DNA of 64,000 nt, from the NCBI GenBank assembly GCA_023229795.1, contig JALNYP010000001.1, positions 148,045 through 212,044 of the forward strand, written 5' to 3'. Of this stretch, positions 32,294-40,644 are shown one piece after another. Position numbers and translations under genes: made by a program. The DNA comes from Syntrophobacterales bacterium. GTDB taxonomy: Bacteria; Desulfobacterota; Desulfobaccia; Desulfobaccales; 0-14-0-80-60-11. The number at the start of each line of letters is the position of its first letter. The stretch's first letter is position 1. A model generated the notes under the pieces. It was not told where the DNA came from, searched no databases, and saw nothing but the letters and a program-made list of their open reading frames with translations.

Positions 32294-35200
32294 ATGAATC
32301 AATCCGACAAAGACCTCCATCTCGGCCCCACTGCTCGCCTGGTTAAGGTCTTTTTGCTGTCCAAGCTGCCGACCATCATCATCCTGGTGAGCCTGTTGGC
32401 CGGGTTGATGGCGCTGCTCTATACACCCCGGGAAGAAGACCCGCAGATCAAGGTGCCCATGGTGGATATCCTGATCCGCTTTCCCGGGGCCTCGCCTCAG
32501 GAAGTCGAAAACCTGGTGGTGATCAATCTGGAGAAGAAGCTCTGGGAGATGGAGGGGTTGGAGGACCTCTATTCCCAGGCCCGGGACGGCTTCGCCATTG
32601 TTACGGCCAAGTTCAAGGTGGGGGAGAACCTGGAGACCAGCCTGTTCAAGGTCTATAACAAGGTCTTCTCCAACATCGACCAGGTGCCGTCGGGGGTGAC
32701 GGGCTGGGTGGTCAAGCCCATGAACATCAACGACGTGCCCATCGTCACCCTGACCCTGTACAGCAACCGGGCCGACGATTACCAGCTTAGACGGGTGGCG
32801 GACGAGCTGCTGCACCGCTTGCAGAGCATCCCCGATACCGGCCGCTCGTACGTGGTGGCGGGACGCAAGCGCCAGGTGCGGGTGGTTGCGGACCCGGCCC
32901 GTCTGGCGGGGCATAACCTGGATCTGGCCGCGCTGGCGCAGGCCCTGGAGGTCAGCAACGTCAATCTCCCCGCGGGGCGGTTTTCCCGCCAGGACCGGGA
33001 ATACCTGGTGGAGGCGGGGCCGTTTCTCAAGAGCGCCGACGAGGTAGCCAACCTCCTGGTAGGGCTCAACCAGGGCAAGCCGGTCTATCTGAAGGACGTG
33101 GCGGAGGTCATCGACGGCCCCGAAGAGACGGTGGCCATGAGCAACATCGCGTTCGGGCCCGCGGATGAATTACCGCCGGGGTATGAACGGGGTAAATTTT
33201 ATCCGGCGGTGACCATGGCCGTGGCCAAACGGACCGGCACCAACGCGGTGACCGTGGCCGAAGGCATCCTGGGCAAGATCAACGAACTGAAGAAGGAGGT
33301 CATCCCGCCGGACATCCGGGTGAAGGTGACCCGGGACTACGGCGCCACCGCCAACGACAAGGTCAACGAGCTCATGCGGGAACTGCTCATTGCGGTCTTG
33401 TCCATCACCGTGCTCCTGACGCTGTTCCTGGGCTGGCGGGAGGCCCTGATCGTGGCCCTGGCGGTGCCTCTGACCCTGGCCATCACGCTGACCGGCAACA
33501 TGCTCTTCGGCTACACCATCAACCGGGTGACCCTGTTTGCCCTGATCCTGTCGCTGGGGCTGTTGGTGGACGACCCCATCATCGACGTGGAAAATATCCA
33601 TCGCCACTTTCAGTTGCGGGAGCATCCGCCCCTGGAGGCCACGCTGGTGGCGGTGGACGAAGTCCGGGCCCCCACCATCCTGGCCACCTTCACGGTGATT
33701 ATCAGCTTCATCCCCATGTACTTCGTCACCGGCATGATGGGGCCGTATATGCGCCCCATGCCCCTGAACGTGCCCCTGGCCATGCTGATGAGCCTGCTCA
33801 TCGCCTTCACCGTCACCCCCTGGGCCACCTATCATTTTCTCAAGAAGGAGTACGGCAAAGAAGAGAAGCCCTTTGTCCTGGAGGAAACCTGGATCTACCG
33901 GGTCTATACCCGCATCATGACGCCGCTCTTAGAGAACCGGCGCCTGAGCCACTTTTTCCTGCTGGGGGTGGTGGGGTTGCTGGTGGTCTCGGTGCTGTTG
34001 CCGGTGGTGGGGCTGGTGCCGCTGAAGATGCTGCCCTTCGACAACAAAAACGATTTTCTCGTGGTGGCGGATTCGCCCAACGACACTCCCCTGGAGTCCA
34101 ACCAGCAGGCCCTGAAGGAGTTCGGGAGATATTTGACCACGGTCTCGGAGGTGGACAACGTGGTCACCTTTGCCGGGGAGAGCGCGCCCATCGACTTCAA
34201 CGGATTGGTGCGGCATTACTATCTCATGCGGGGGCCATGGGTGGGCCAGATTCGGGTCAACCTGGCGGAGAAGGAGCGCCGGTCGGCGGCGTCGCACGCG
34301 GTGACGCTGTGGATTCGCCCGGCCATGGAGGAGATCGCCCAAAAATACAAGGTGCGCCTCAAGATCGCCGAAGTGCCGCCGGGGCCGCCGGTGCTCCAGA
34401 CCCTGGTGGGGGAGGTTTATGGGCCGCCGGGGGCGTCTTACGCCAGCATCATCGGGGAAGCAGATCGGGTGAAAAAGTATTTCCTGAAGACCAAAGGCGT
34501 GGTGGACGTGGACACGACGGTGGAGACCGCTGAGCCCCGCTTCCGGTTCCTGGTGGACCGGCAGAAGGCGGCCTTGAGCGGCCTGAGCCAGGCCCAGATC
34601 GCCCGAGGCCTGGCCGTGGCCGAGGCCGGGGAGGCGGTGGGCCGGGTGCACGCGGCCAGCGAGCGGTTGCCGCTGGAAATTTTTCTGCGCGGTCCTTTGG
34701 CTTGGCGCTCTTCCACCCTGAGCCTGGGGCAGCTCTATTTCAAGAATCCCCAGGGCGGCATGGTGCCCTTGCAGGAACTGGGGCAGTTCGACCTGGACCA
34801 GGCCCCTAAATCCATCATGCGGAAAAACCTGGAACGGGTGGTGTTCGTCACCGGGGACACCGCGGGCGCGAGCCCGGTGAACGCCATTCTCGACCTCATG
34901 GGCGACACGGACAAGACCCCCCCGCCGCCGGGCTACCGGGTCAATTACGCCGGGGAAGGGGAGTGGAAGATTACGGTGCAGGTCTTTAGGGACCTGGGGA
35001 TCGCGTTTGCCGGGGCCCTGGTGGGCATCTATATCCTGCTGGTGCTGCAGACCTCGTCCTACACCATGCCCCTGGTGATTATGGTGGCCATCCCCCTGAC
35101 CATGATCGGGGTGATGCCCGGATTCGCGCTGTTGAATCTGCTGTTCACCAGCCCGGTCAAGGGTTTTGCCAACCCCATCTACTTCACCGCCACGGCCATG

Positions 35201-35524
35201 ATCGGCATGATCGCGCTGGCGGGCATCGTGGTGCGCAACTCCATCATCCTCATCGACTTCATCCACCACCACCTGGACCGGGGCTACCCGCTGGAGCAGG
35301 CGGTGCTGCGCTCCGGCGCGGTGCGCTTCCGGCCCATCGTGCTCACCGCCCTGGCCGCCATGTTCGGCTCCTGGGTCATCACCCTGGACCCCATCTTCTC
35401 GGGGCTGGCCTGGTCCTTTATCTTCGGTCTCTTCGCGTCCACCGCGTTTTCCCTGATCGTGGTACCGGTGATCTTCTACCTCCAGGCGTCCCGCCAGAAT
35501 CCCGAAAAAATCCAAGTCCAATAA
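32294..35524 (+). CDS. RND efflux permease
   Basis: 1076 residues. Typical RND order: first membrane helix LSKLPTIIILVSLLAGLMALLY, PREEDPQIKVPMVDILIRFPGASPQEVENLV, porter domain, then helices 2-6 with FALILSLGLLVDDPIIDVENI carrying the two proton-relay Asp. The second half ends AVRFRPIVLTALAAMFGSWV and FSLIVVPVIFYLQASR. DDPIIDVEN rather than DDAIVVVEN marks a branch distinct from AcrB and from the pump at 16346. With the upstream channel and adaptor it forms a complete tripartite exporter; substrates are unknown. Confidence 0.93.
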   Translation: MNQSDKDLHLGPTARLVKVFLLSKLPTIIILVSLLAGLMALLYTPREEDPQIKVPMVDILIRFPGASPQEVENLVVINLEKKLWEMEGLEDLYSQARDGFAIVTAKFKVGENLETSLFKVYNKVFSNIDQVPSGVTGWVVKPMNINDVPIVTLTLYSNRADDYQLRRVADELLHRLQSIPDTGRSYVVAGRKRQVRVVADPARLAGHNLDLAALAQALEVSNVNLPAGRFSRQDREYLVEAGPFLKSADEVANLLVGLNQGKPVYLKDVAEVIDGPEETVAMSNIAFGPADELPPGYERGKFYPAVTMAVAKRTGTNAVTVAEGILGKINELKKEVIPPDIRVKVTRDYGATANDKVNELMRELLIAVLSITVLLTLFLGWREALIVALAVPLTLAITLTGNMLFGYTINRVTLFALILSLGLLVDDPIIDVENIHRHFQLREHPPLEATLVAVDEVRAPTILATFTVIISFIPMYFVTGMMGPYMRPMPLNVPLAMLMSLLIAFTVTPWATYHFLKKEYGKEEKPFVLEETWIYRVYTRIMTPLLENRRLSHFFLLGVVGLLVVSVLLPVVGLVPLKMLPFDNKNDFLVVADSPNDTPLESNQQALKEFGRYLTTVSEVDNVVTFAGESAPIDFNGLVRHYYLMRGPWVGQIRVNLAEKERRSAASHAVTLWIRPAMEEIAQKYKVRLKIAEVPPGPPVLQTLVGEVYGPPGASYASIIGEADRVKKYFLKTKGVVDVDTTVETAEPRFRFLVDRQKAALSGLSQAQIARGLAVAEAGEAVGRVHAASERLPLEIFLRGPLAWRSSTLSLGQLYFKNPQGGMVPLQELGQFDLDQAPKSIMRKNLERVVFVTGDTAGASPVNAILDLMGDTDKTPPPPGYRVNYAGEGEWKITVQVFRDLGIAFAGALVGIYILLVLQTSSYTMPLVIMVAIPLTMIGVMPGFALLNLLFTSPVKGFANPIYFTATAMIGMIALAGIVVRNSIILIDFIHHHLDRGYPLEQAVLRSGAVRFRPIVLTALAAMFGSWVITLDPIFSGLAWSFIFGLFASTAFSLIVVPVIFYLQASRQNPEKIQVQ

Positions 35525-35652
35525 TATTTTTCAAATAAATAAGATCAACACCCTTATTAGCTTAAAGATTAATTGAAGAATTTATTAAAATAATTATATT
35601 GTACTTTGATTAGTTTTGGCATTAGGGGGACTCAATAGAGGAGGTGGACGCG

Positions 35653-36648
35653 ATGAGGGCCGCAAGATATCTTGTGCTCTTGATCCTGGCAGGGGCGGTT
35701 TGGGGCTGCGCCGCGCAGGCTCCGGTGAAAACAGATGCTCAAGCCCCCGAAACGGCGCAGGAGTTATATAGCCGGGGAAATGAGGATCTGGCCCGGGGTC
35801 AAAATGAGAAGGCTCTTAAAGAATATACCAGAGCACTGGAACTCGACCCCAAGCTCAGCGAGGCCTATACTGACCGGGGCATAGCCTATAAACGTTTAAA
35901 TCGTTTTGACCTGGCTATGGCCGATTTCAACCGGGCCATCGAACTCGACCCCAAAGACGCCGACGCTTATGCCAACCGTGGGCTGATCCACAATACCCAA
36001 CGCCGATATGACCTGGCCCAAGAGGATTTTGACCGGGCTATCCAACTCGATCCACAACTGGCCATGGCGTATTGGGGACGGGGTTCTGCGCTGATCGGCA
36101 AAGGTTCAAGGGGGCAGGCGATCCAGGATTTCAACAAAGCCATAGCGCTTAACCCCAACACCTTTGAGTTTTTTCTCAGCCGGGGCATGGCTTATCTGAC
36201 CGGGGGTGAAACCGATCTGGCGTTGGCGGACTTCAATCGGGGAGTGAAGGTTAATCCCCGGAGGATAGAAGGCTACTTCCTCCTGGGAGTGATATATTTT
36301 GACAGAGGCCAGTATCAGCAGGCCATCGCTGTTTTGAGCCGGGGGATAAACCCGGGCCCGAAGATGGAACGGGAGGAGTTGCAGGCTCTCTTATTCCGGG
36401 CCCAGGCCTATGAAAAAACCGGAGAACGCCAAAAGGCCCTGGCCGATTACCAGGCCGTCCTCAAAGCCGCCACCCCGTCCCAGGAAAAAGAGAGCAGGTA
36501 TGCGACCTGGAGGGTCCGGGAATTGGAAGGGGGCAGCTCGGGAAAGCCTTCCGGCCTGAAGCCCGAGCCCATGCCGGAACCTTTTAAGGTCGACAGCATT
36601 TTTAGGATTAAGGGGAAAAAGACGACACCGGCGAAAACAGGCGAGTGA
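35653..36648 (+). CDS. TPR-repeat lipoprotein
   Basis: 331 residues. Lipoprotein signal LILAGAVWGCAAQ. Six to seven TPR units follow with the repeated pattern YSRGNEDLARGQNEKALKEYTRALELDPK. The C-terminal ~45 residues are charged and Pro/Lys-rich. Start 35653 is chosen over the GTG at 35644 because GAGGAGG sits 8 nt upstream of it. TPR lipoproteins serve as scaffolds for envelope complexes; the partner is unknown. The gene is followed at once by a stray 3' fragment of an RND permease gene, so this locus has been rearranged. Confidence 0.85.
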   Translation: MRAARYLVLLILAGAVWGCAAQAPVKTDAQAPETAQELYSRGNEDLARGQNEKALKEYTRALELDPKLSEAYTDRGIAYKRLNRFDLAMADFNRAIELDPKDADAYANRGLIHNTQRRYDLAQEDFDRAIQLDPQLAMAYWGRGSALIGKGSRGQAIQDFNKAIALNPNTFEFFLSRGMAYLTGGETDLALADFNRGVKVNPRRIEGYFLLGVIYFDRGQYQQAIAVLSRGINPGPKMEREELQALLFRAQAYEKTGERQKALADYQAVLKAATPSQEKESRYATWRVRELEGGSSGKPSGLKPEPMPEPFKVDSIFRIKGKKTTPAKTGE

Positions 36649-36667
36649 GCCGGGCAATTTCAGTCTT

Positions 36668-36766
36668 ATCGGGGTGGCCTCCGCCGCCTTTTCCCTGATC
36701 GTGGTGCCGGTGATCTTTTACCTGCAAGCCAGTCGTAACCCTGCGGCTAGCGAAAATAAAAAGTAG
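36668..36766 (+). pseudogene. 3' remnant of an RND efflux permease gene
   Basis: Codes in frame for IGVASAAFSLIVVPVIFYLQ followed by an ASRNP...ENKK tail and a TAG stop. It matches the C-terminus of the intact pump gene (FSLIVVPVIFYLQASR at about 35446-35500) and is highly similar to it at DNA level, but with a different tail. No start or upstream pump sequence is present. Confidence 0.8.
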
Positions 36767-36791
36767 GGGCGGGTTTGAAACCCGCCCCTAC
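36763..36791. repeat. perfect 29-bp palindrome of the GTAGGGGCGGG family
   Basis: Arms of 14 bp (GTAGGGGCGGGTTT and its exact inverse) flank a single G. It overlaps the stop codon of the pump remnant. Confidence 0.8.
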
Positions 36792-36832
36792 GGTTCATAA
36801 TTAATTGCGACTTCCTGGGGGACAATCCGTCC

Positions 36833-37693
36833 TCAACCCACCATCTTCTTGAACCGCTCGGTGCGGATGGCCTCGCCTTTGGCGGCCGTCGGGGTCTCGC
36901 AGGCCAGGGCCTTGACCTTGGCCAGGCGGTCGGCAGTGGCCGGATGGGTCTTAAAGATGCCGCTGGTGGCGCCCTTGCCCTTGGCTTCCATGGTGGTGAG
37001 GACCGCGACCAGGGCGGTGGAGTCATAGCCGGCCCGGTTCAGGGTGGTTACCGCGGCGGCGTCCGCAGTCTCTTCGGCCTGGCGGCTGTAGCCGTTAACC
37101 ACGATAGTCTTGAAGACGTCATCGATGGAGCCCTCGAACAGGGTCACCAGGCCGGCGGCCACCGACCCGCCATATACGGTGACGGCTTCTTTGCCCATGG
37201 CGGTCCAGACTTCGGTCCAGCGGGCCTTGCTGATGGAGTTGATGCCGTCCTTGTTGGCCACGTGGGCCACTTCATGGGCCAGCACCGCGGCTAACTGGTC
37301 TTCGCTTTTACAGGTCTGGATCAGGCCCCGGGTGATGAAGATGATGCCCCCGGGACAGGCAAAGGCGTTGATTTCCCCGGTATCCAGCACCGCAAAGTGG
37401 TAGCCCCGGAAGGGGTTGGGGCGGGCGGACTTGCGGGCCACGGTGTCTCCCACCTCATTGACGTACTCGGTAAGCTTGGGGTTCGAGTCCAGTTTATACT
37501 TGGTCAGAACCCGGGCGGCCACGGCCCGGCCGATGTAGTATTCTTCGGAATCGGTAATGGGCCGGGAGGCATCCTGGGCCTTGGTCGCGCCCTTGTAAGC
37601 AATGGCGGCCATCGGGGCCACGGCCATGGCGGCGCAGCCTCCCACCAAGAAGGGCGCCACCGCCAATATAACCAACCAGCTCAGGCGTCTCAT
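36833..37693 (-). CDS. M48-family metalloprotease lipoprotein
   Basis: 286 residues. Lipoprotein signal VAPFLVGGCAAMAV. Zinc motif LAAVLAHEVAHVANKDG and downstream ligand helix SRQAEETADAAAVTTLNRAGYD; the end THPATADRLAKVKAL is also conserved in the family. It is predicted to degrade or refold outer-membrane or periplasmic proteins. Its ATG overlaps the stop of the SH3-domain gene by 4 bp, so the two are coupled. This is a smaller form than the PDZ-M48 protein at 2443. Confidence 0.9.
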   Translation of the reverse strand: MRRLSWLVILAVAPFLVGGCAAMAVAPMAAIAYKGATKAQDASRPITDSEEYYIGRAVAARVLTKYKLDSNPKLTEYVNEVGDTVARKSARPNPFRGYHFAVLDTGEINAFACPGGIIFITRGLIQTCKSEDQLAAVLAHEVAHVANKDGINSISKARWTEVWTAMGKEAVTVYGGSVAAGLVTLFEGSIDDVFKTIVVNGYSRQAEETADAAAVTTLNRAGYDSTALVAVLTTMEAKGKGATSGIFKTHPATADRLAKVKALACETPTAAKGEAIRTERFKKMVG

Positions 37694-38196
37694 GGCTTCA
37701 GGTCTCCTTCCTGGATAAAGGCTTGCAGTTTGGCCGGGTCGACTTTAAAGCTCTCGATTTTGTCCACCTGGGCGAAATTCATCTCGGGGTGCTTGGACCG
37801 GTAGGAGTTTTCCACCTCAGGGGTGAAGCCCTTACCGGCCAGGGCCACTTCGTCGCTGCTGGTCTGCTTCACCGGGGTGCCGAACAGGAGCCCGGACAGG
37901 CCGGACTTGGCGGCGCCGGCCGGAGCGGTGAAGGCCTGGCGGTTGAGCCAACCGGTCTGGCCCTGGTAATCCACCTTGTACCAGTCTCCGGCCTGGCTCT
38001 CGACGTTCACTTCGGCCCCCGCCGGCACCGGGGCGACGGGAGTACTGGAGAAATCCGGGTCCGGATAGAGTGACTGGTTGGGCTGAGCCACCTTCAGGGT
38101 TTCGCCCCAGCCGATCGCCGGCATCAGGAGAACTAGCGCCAGCCCCAAAGCCAGAACAAAACGGACAAATTTCATGGAATAGACCTCAGGTCTCAC
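37690..38196 (-). CDS. secreted SH3b-domain protein
   Basis: 168 residues. Signal peptide (FVLALGLALVLLMPAIGWGE), then an SH3b domain (SLYPDPDFSSTPVAPVPAGAEVNVESQAGDWYKVDYQGQTGWLNRQAF) of the kind that binds cell-wall peptides. A charged C-terminal region follows. The GTG start at 38196 is favoured by AAGGAGG 5 nt upstream; an internal ATG at 38175 gives a cleaner signal peptide and remains possible. It is coupled by 4-bp overlap to the M48 protease, suggesting that the SH3 protein places or regulates the protease. Confidence 0.8.
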   Translation of the reverse strand: MRPEVYSMKFVRFVLALGLALVLLMPAIGWGETLKVAQPNQSLYPDPDFSSTPVAPVPAGAEVNVESQAGDWYKVDYQGQTGWLNRQAFTAPAGAAKSGLSGLLFGTPVKQTSSDEVALAGKGFTPEVENSYRSKHPEMNFAQVDKIESFKVDPAKLQAFIQEGDLKP

Positions 38197-38313
38197 ATCA
38201 ACCTCCTTTCTTTGGGCTATTTTACCATATTAATCGCTATAAAGTGAATTCTTGCGAAAGTCAGGGTAAGGGGATTAATCCACGGCCTGGGGGACAAGGC
38301 AGACCAGTCCCGG

Positions 38314-40266
38314 TCATTTGATTTGCGAATAAATACTCGCCAGGGCAATGGGAATCAAGATCCAGCCCAGGATCTGCTCCAGATGAAAGTAGAGCCAGAT
38401 AAGAAAATGGGAGCCCTTGGAATTCCAATATTTGACCAGTCCCAGGTCGATGGGCAAGAATCGATCCAGACTGATCAAGAACCTGATGGCGACGGATTTA
38501 TAGACTTTCCCATCCGTCGGTCGGCCGACTTTCAGGTGGCAGGGGTCGAATAACAGGGCGCCCAGACCGATGAGGGACAGGCTCACAAAGAATACCCGGT
38601 AAGGAGCGCGGCCATAACCTGCCAGCTTCCCCCAAAAAAACCACTCCAGCCAGCGCCGCACGGACCACCAAGGCATCTTCTCGGCCAAATCCCGATCGTG
38701 CATGCGGATAAAGACCTCATTAGCCCATTTGTCCCGGCCGAGGCGCTTGAGGAAGGCTTCCAACTGGACATAGCTCTGGGTATTGAAGGGGCTGGTTTCC
38801 ACGAGGTTTCTCAAGGCCTGGTAATCTTTCGGACTATAATCCGCATCATCGATTTTATCGATACTGATGCCGTTATAGCTCAGGTCGGTTAAATAGACCT
38901 TGCGGATATGGGTGGATTTATCCGGTTCCGGGAATCTGACCTCCTTAAAGGCCAGGCCCTGGAAGGCGCTGCGGCGGAAGTCTGCCGACGTGACTATCTC
39001 AACATTGGTGAACTGTGCGGGACCCTTTACCTGCATATGGCTGGCGTCTAAGACCATGATCCTGGCATGAGCAATTTTTAACTCACGCTGCACCAGGGTC
39101 CCTCTCAGGTTTAAGGCGGGCAGGTTAACGCTTTTTTCCAGCCCTTTCCGGCCGTCGATCGGGGTTCCGGAAATTTCCAGATCATAGAAGTCCCCATAAG
39201 ACAGGTCGAGATTGCCACAGACCAGGGCCCCATCCCAAAAGACCTTGTGGCCCACCTTCATTTTAGAGAAGTCTTGCGGTTGGCATTGATTGAGGAACTT
39301 AATCCCGGTGGCCCGGAGGTTCAAGCCGATATCGGCGAGTTCGAATTTTACGGGCCCATGAAATTGGGCACCCCGAAAAAAGATGGTGCCGCCCACCTTC
39401 AGGTTCCGGAAATCTGCCACTTTCACGGGGTTGAGAAACTCGGCCTTATCGAGACAAAATTGCAGGCCGACACGGGCCAAGACAAAATCAACCGGCCCAT
39501 GGAACTTGGTGGAGGTAAATAAGGCATGCTGGTCAACCTTCATGGAGTTGAAGTTGGCGGTTTCCGCTTCGCTAAAAAACTCCGCGTTCTCGGCATCGAA
39601 TTCTCGGCCGATGTGAATCAGGTCAAAGAGCACCGGCCCCTGGAATTGGGCGGATTTGAAAAAGGCGCTGGTGCCCACTTCCATGCCGCAAAAATCCGCT
39701 TTGCCTGTGGGGCTGCGAAACCCGGCGCCGTCGGCATGCAATTCCTTGCTGATCTTGGCGTCGCGCCAGACACTTTCCGCCTCAAAGAGGGTGTGGTTGC
39801 AAAAGACGCTGCCGTCAATTTTGATTCCCTTAAAATTGGCAGGTTGAAGAAATTTACCGTTGGTAATCGACAAATCTTTCTTAAAATGACTTTCCTTAAA
39901 GGTCACCGCGTCCGGGAAGGTGCAATCATCCAGGCGCAGGAGATGATCTATGGTGATGTATTCCAGGTTTAGCGGCCCCTCTATGACAGCGTGGGAAATT
40001 TGCACCCCCTGGCGCGGAATCCGTAAGTTACTGAAACCATTGGTCAGCAATTTTTCCAGGAAGGCGGCCCGAAGGCGGCGCTTGGTCTCCTGGCCAAAGC
40101 CCTGCAAATCCGCCGGGTGGCCTTGCTCTATCTGGCTCAGCACCCAACGTTCCGGCTCAGTAAGCTGGCCCGCACCGGTATTAGCCGCATAACTTTGGGC
40201 CCGGAGGACGAATAACAAAACTAACCACAGCAAGATAAATCTCTTTAACAAAGCAGAAGCTGTCAT
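38314..40266 (-). CDS. pentapeptide-like beta-helix membrane protein with four 47-residue repeats
   Basis: 650 residues. N-terminal signal or anchor (FILLWLVLLFVLRAQSYA). Then a pentapeptide-repeat-like beta-helix region in which four tandem units of exactly 47 residues fall at 143-189, 190-236, 237-283 and 284-330. Each begins A(N/D)F...(K/E)V and contains FxGPVxF and an (E/K)F(L/F) end. A membrane helix lies near residue 570 (FFVSLSLIGLGALLF). The C-terminus FLPIDLGLVKYW ... ILGWILIPIALASIYSQIK resembles the terminal membrane segment of other pentapeptide-repeat membrane proteins. Function unknown. Confidence 0.75.
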   Translation of the reverse strand: MTASALLKRFILLWLVLLFVLRAQSYAANTGAGQLTEPERWVLSQIEQGHPADLQGFGQETKRRLRAAFLEKLLTNGFSNLRIPRQGVQISHAVIEGPLNLEYITIDHLLRLDDCTFPDAVTFKESHFKKDLSITNGKFLQPANFKGIKIDGSVFCNHTLFEAESVWRDAKISKELHADGAGFRSPTGKADFCGMEVGTSAFFKSAQFQGPVLFDLIHIGREFDAENAEFFSEAETANFNSMKVDQHALFTSTKFHGPVDFVLARVGLQFCLDKAEFLNPVKVADFRNLKVGGTIFFRGAQFHGPVKFELADIGLNLRATGIKFLNQCQPQDFSKMKVGHKVFWDGALVCGNLDLSYGDFYDLEISGTPIDGRKGLEKSVNLPALNLRGTLVQRELKIAHARIMVLDASHMQVKGPAQFTNVEIVTSADFRRSAFQGLAFKEVRFPEPDKSTHIRKVYLTDLSYNGISIDKIDDADYSPKDYQALRNLVETSPFNTQSYVQLEAFLKRLGRDKWANEVFIRMHDRDLAEKMPWWSVRRWLEWFFWGKLAGYGRAPYRVFFVSLSLIGLGALLFDPCHLKVGRPTDGKVYKSVAIRFLISLDRFLPIDLGLVKYWNSKGSHFLIWLYFHLEQILGWILIPIALASIYSQIK

Positions 40267-40312
40267 AACTTTCTACCTGACTGTCGTAATATTTCCTTTC
40301 ATTATATTATAC

Positions 40313-40341
40313 TTGACAAGATTTTCTAAAATAGATATTTT
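40313..40341 (+). promoter_or_regulatory. sigma70 promoter of small secreted peptide gene
   Basis: Consensus TTGACA, a 17-nt spacer and TATTTT, 29 nt before the ATG at 40370. Confidence 0.7.
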
Positions 40342-40369
40342 GGGAAAAATCTTCAATCAGGAGAGTTCT

Positions 40370-40513
40370 ATGAAAAAATTGCTTCTGTTCATGTTGCTTG
40401 CCCTGTGTGTGGTCAATTTTGCCATCCCCACCTGGGCGGGCGTTCAGGGGATCAGCTCTCCGATCATGGATGGCCCTCCGGGTGAGCCTGCTCCTCCGGG
40501 CGGCGGTAAGTAA
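40370..40513 (+). CDS. small secreted Pro/Gly-rich peptide, unknown
   Basis: 47 codons. A clean signal peptide (MKKLLLFMLLALCVVNFA, cut after TWA) leaves a mature peptide of about 24 residues ending DGPPGEPAPPGGGK. It has its own consensus promoter, an AGGAG ribosome-binding site and a strong terminator, so it is a real monocistronic unit. No Cys for bridges and no modification enzyme nearby. It stands back to back with the 47-residue-repeat protein gene. Function unknown; a signal, an adhesive or a structural peptide are all possible. Confidence 0.65.
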   Translation: MKKLLLFMLLALCVVNFAIPTWAGVQGISSPIMDGPPGEPAPPGGGK

Positions 40514-40571
40514 TTTTATCGGATAGGAAAACAGTTAACTTAAAAGAACGGCTCTCATTCGACGAGCGCAA

Positions 40572-40606
40572 AGCAGGGCAGGGAATATCCCTGCCCTGCT
40601 TTTTTT
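40572..40606 (+). terminator. strong intrinsic terminator
   Basis: Perfect 12-bp stem AGCAGGGCAGGG/CCCTGCCCTGCT with a 5-nt loop, then seven T. It ends the small peptide gene and lies between convergent genes, so it may also serve lnt. Confidence 0.9.
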
Positions 40607-40644
40607 GGCGGAAGATTTGGAAGAATGGCCCCACATGGCGCGGC

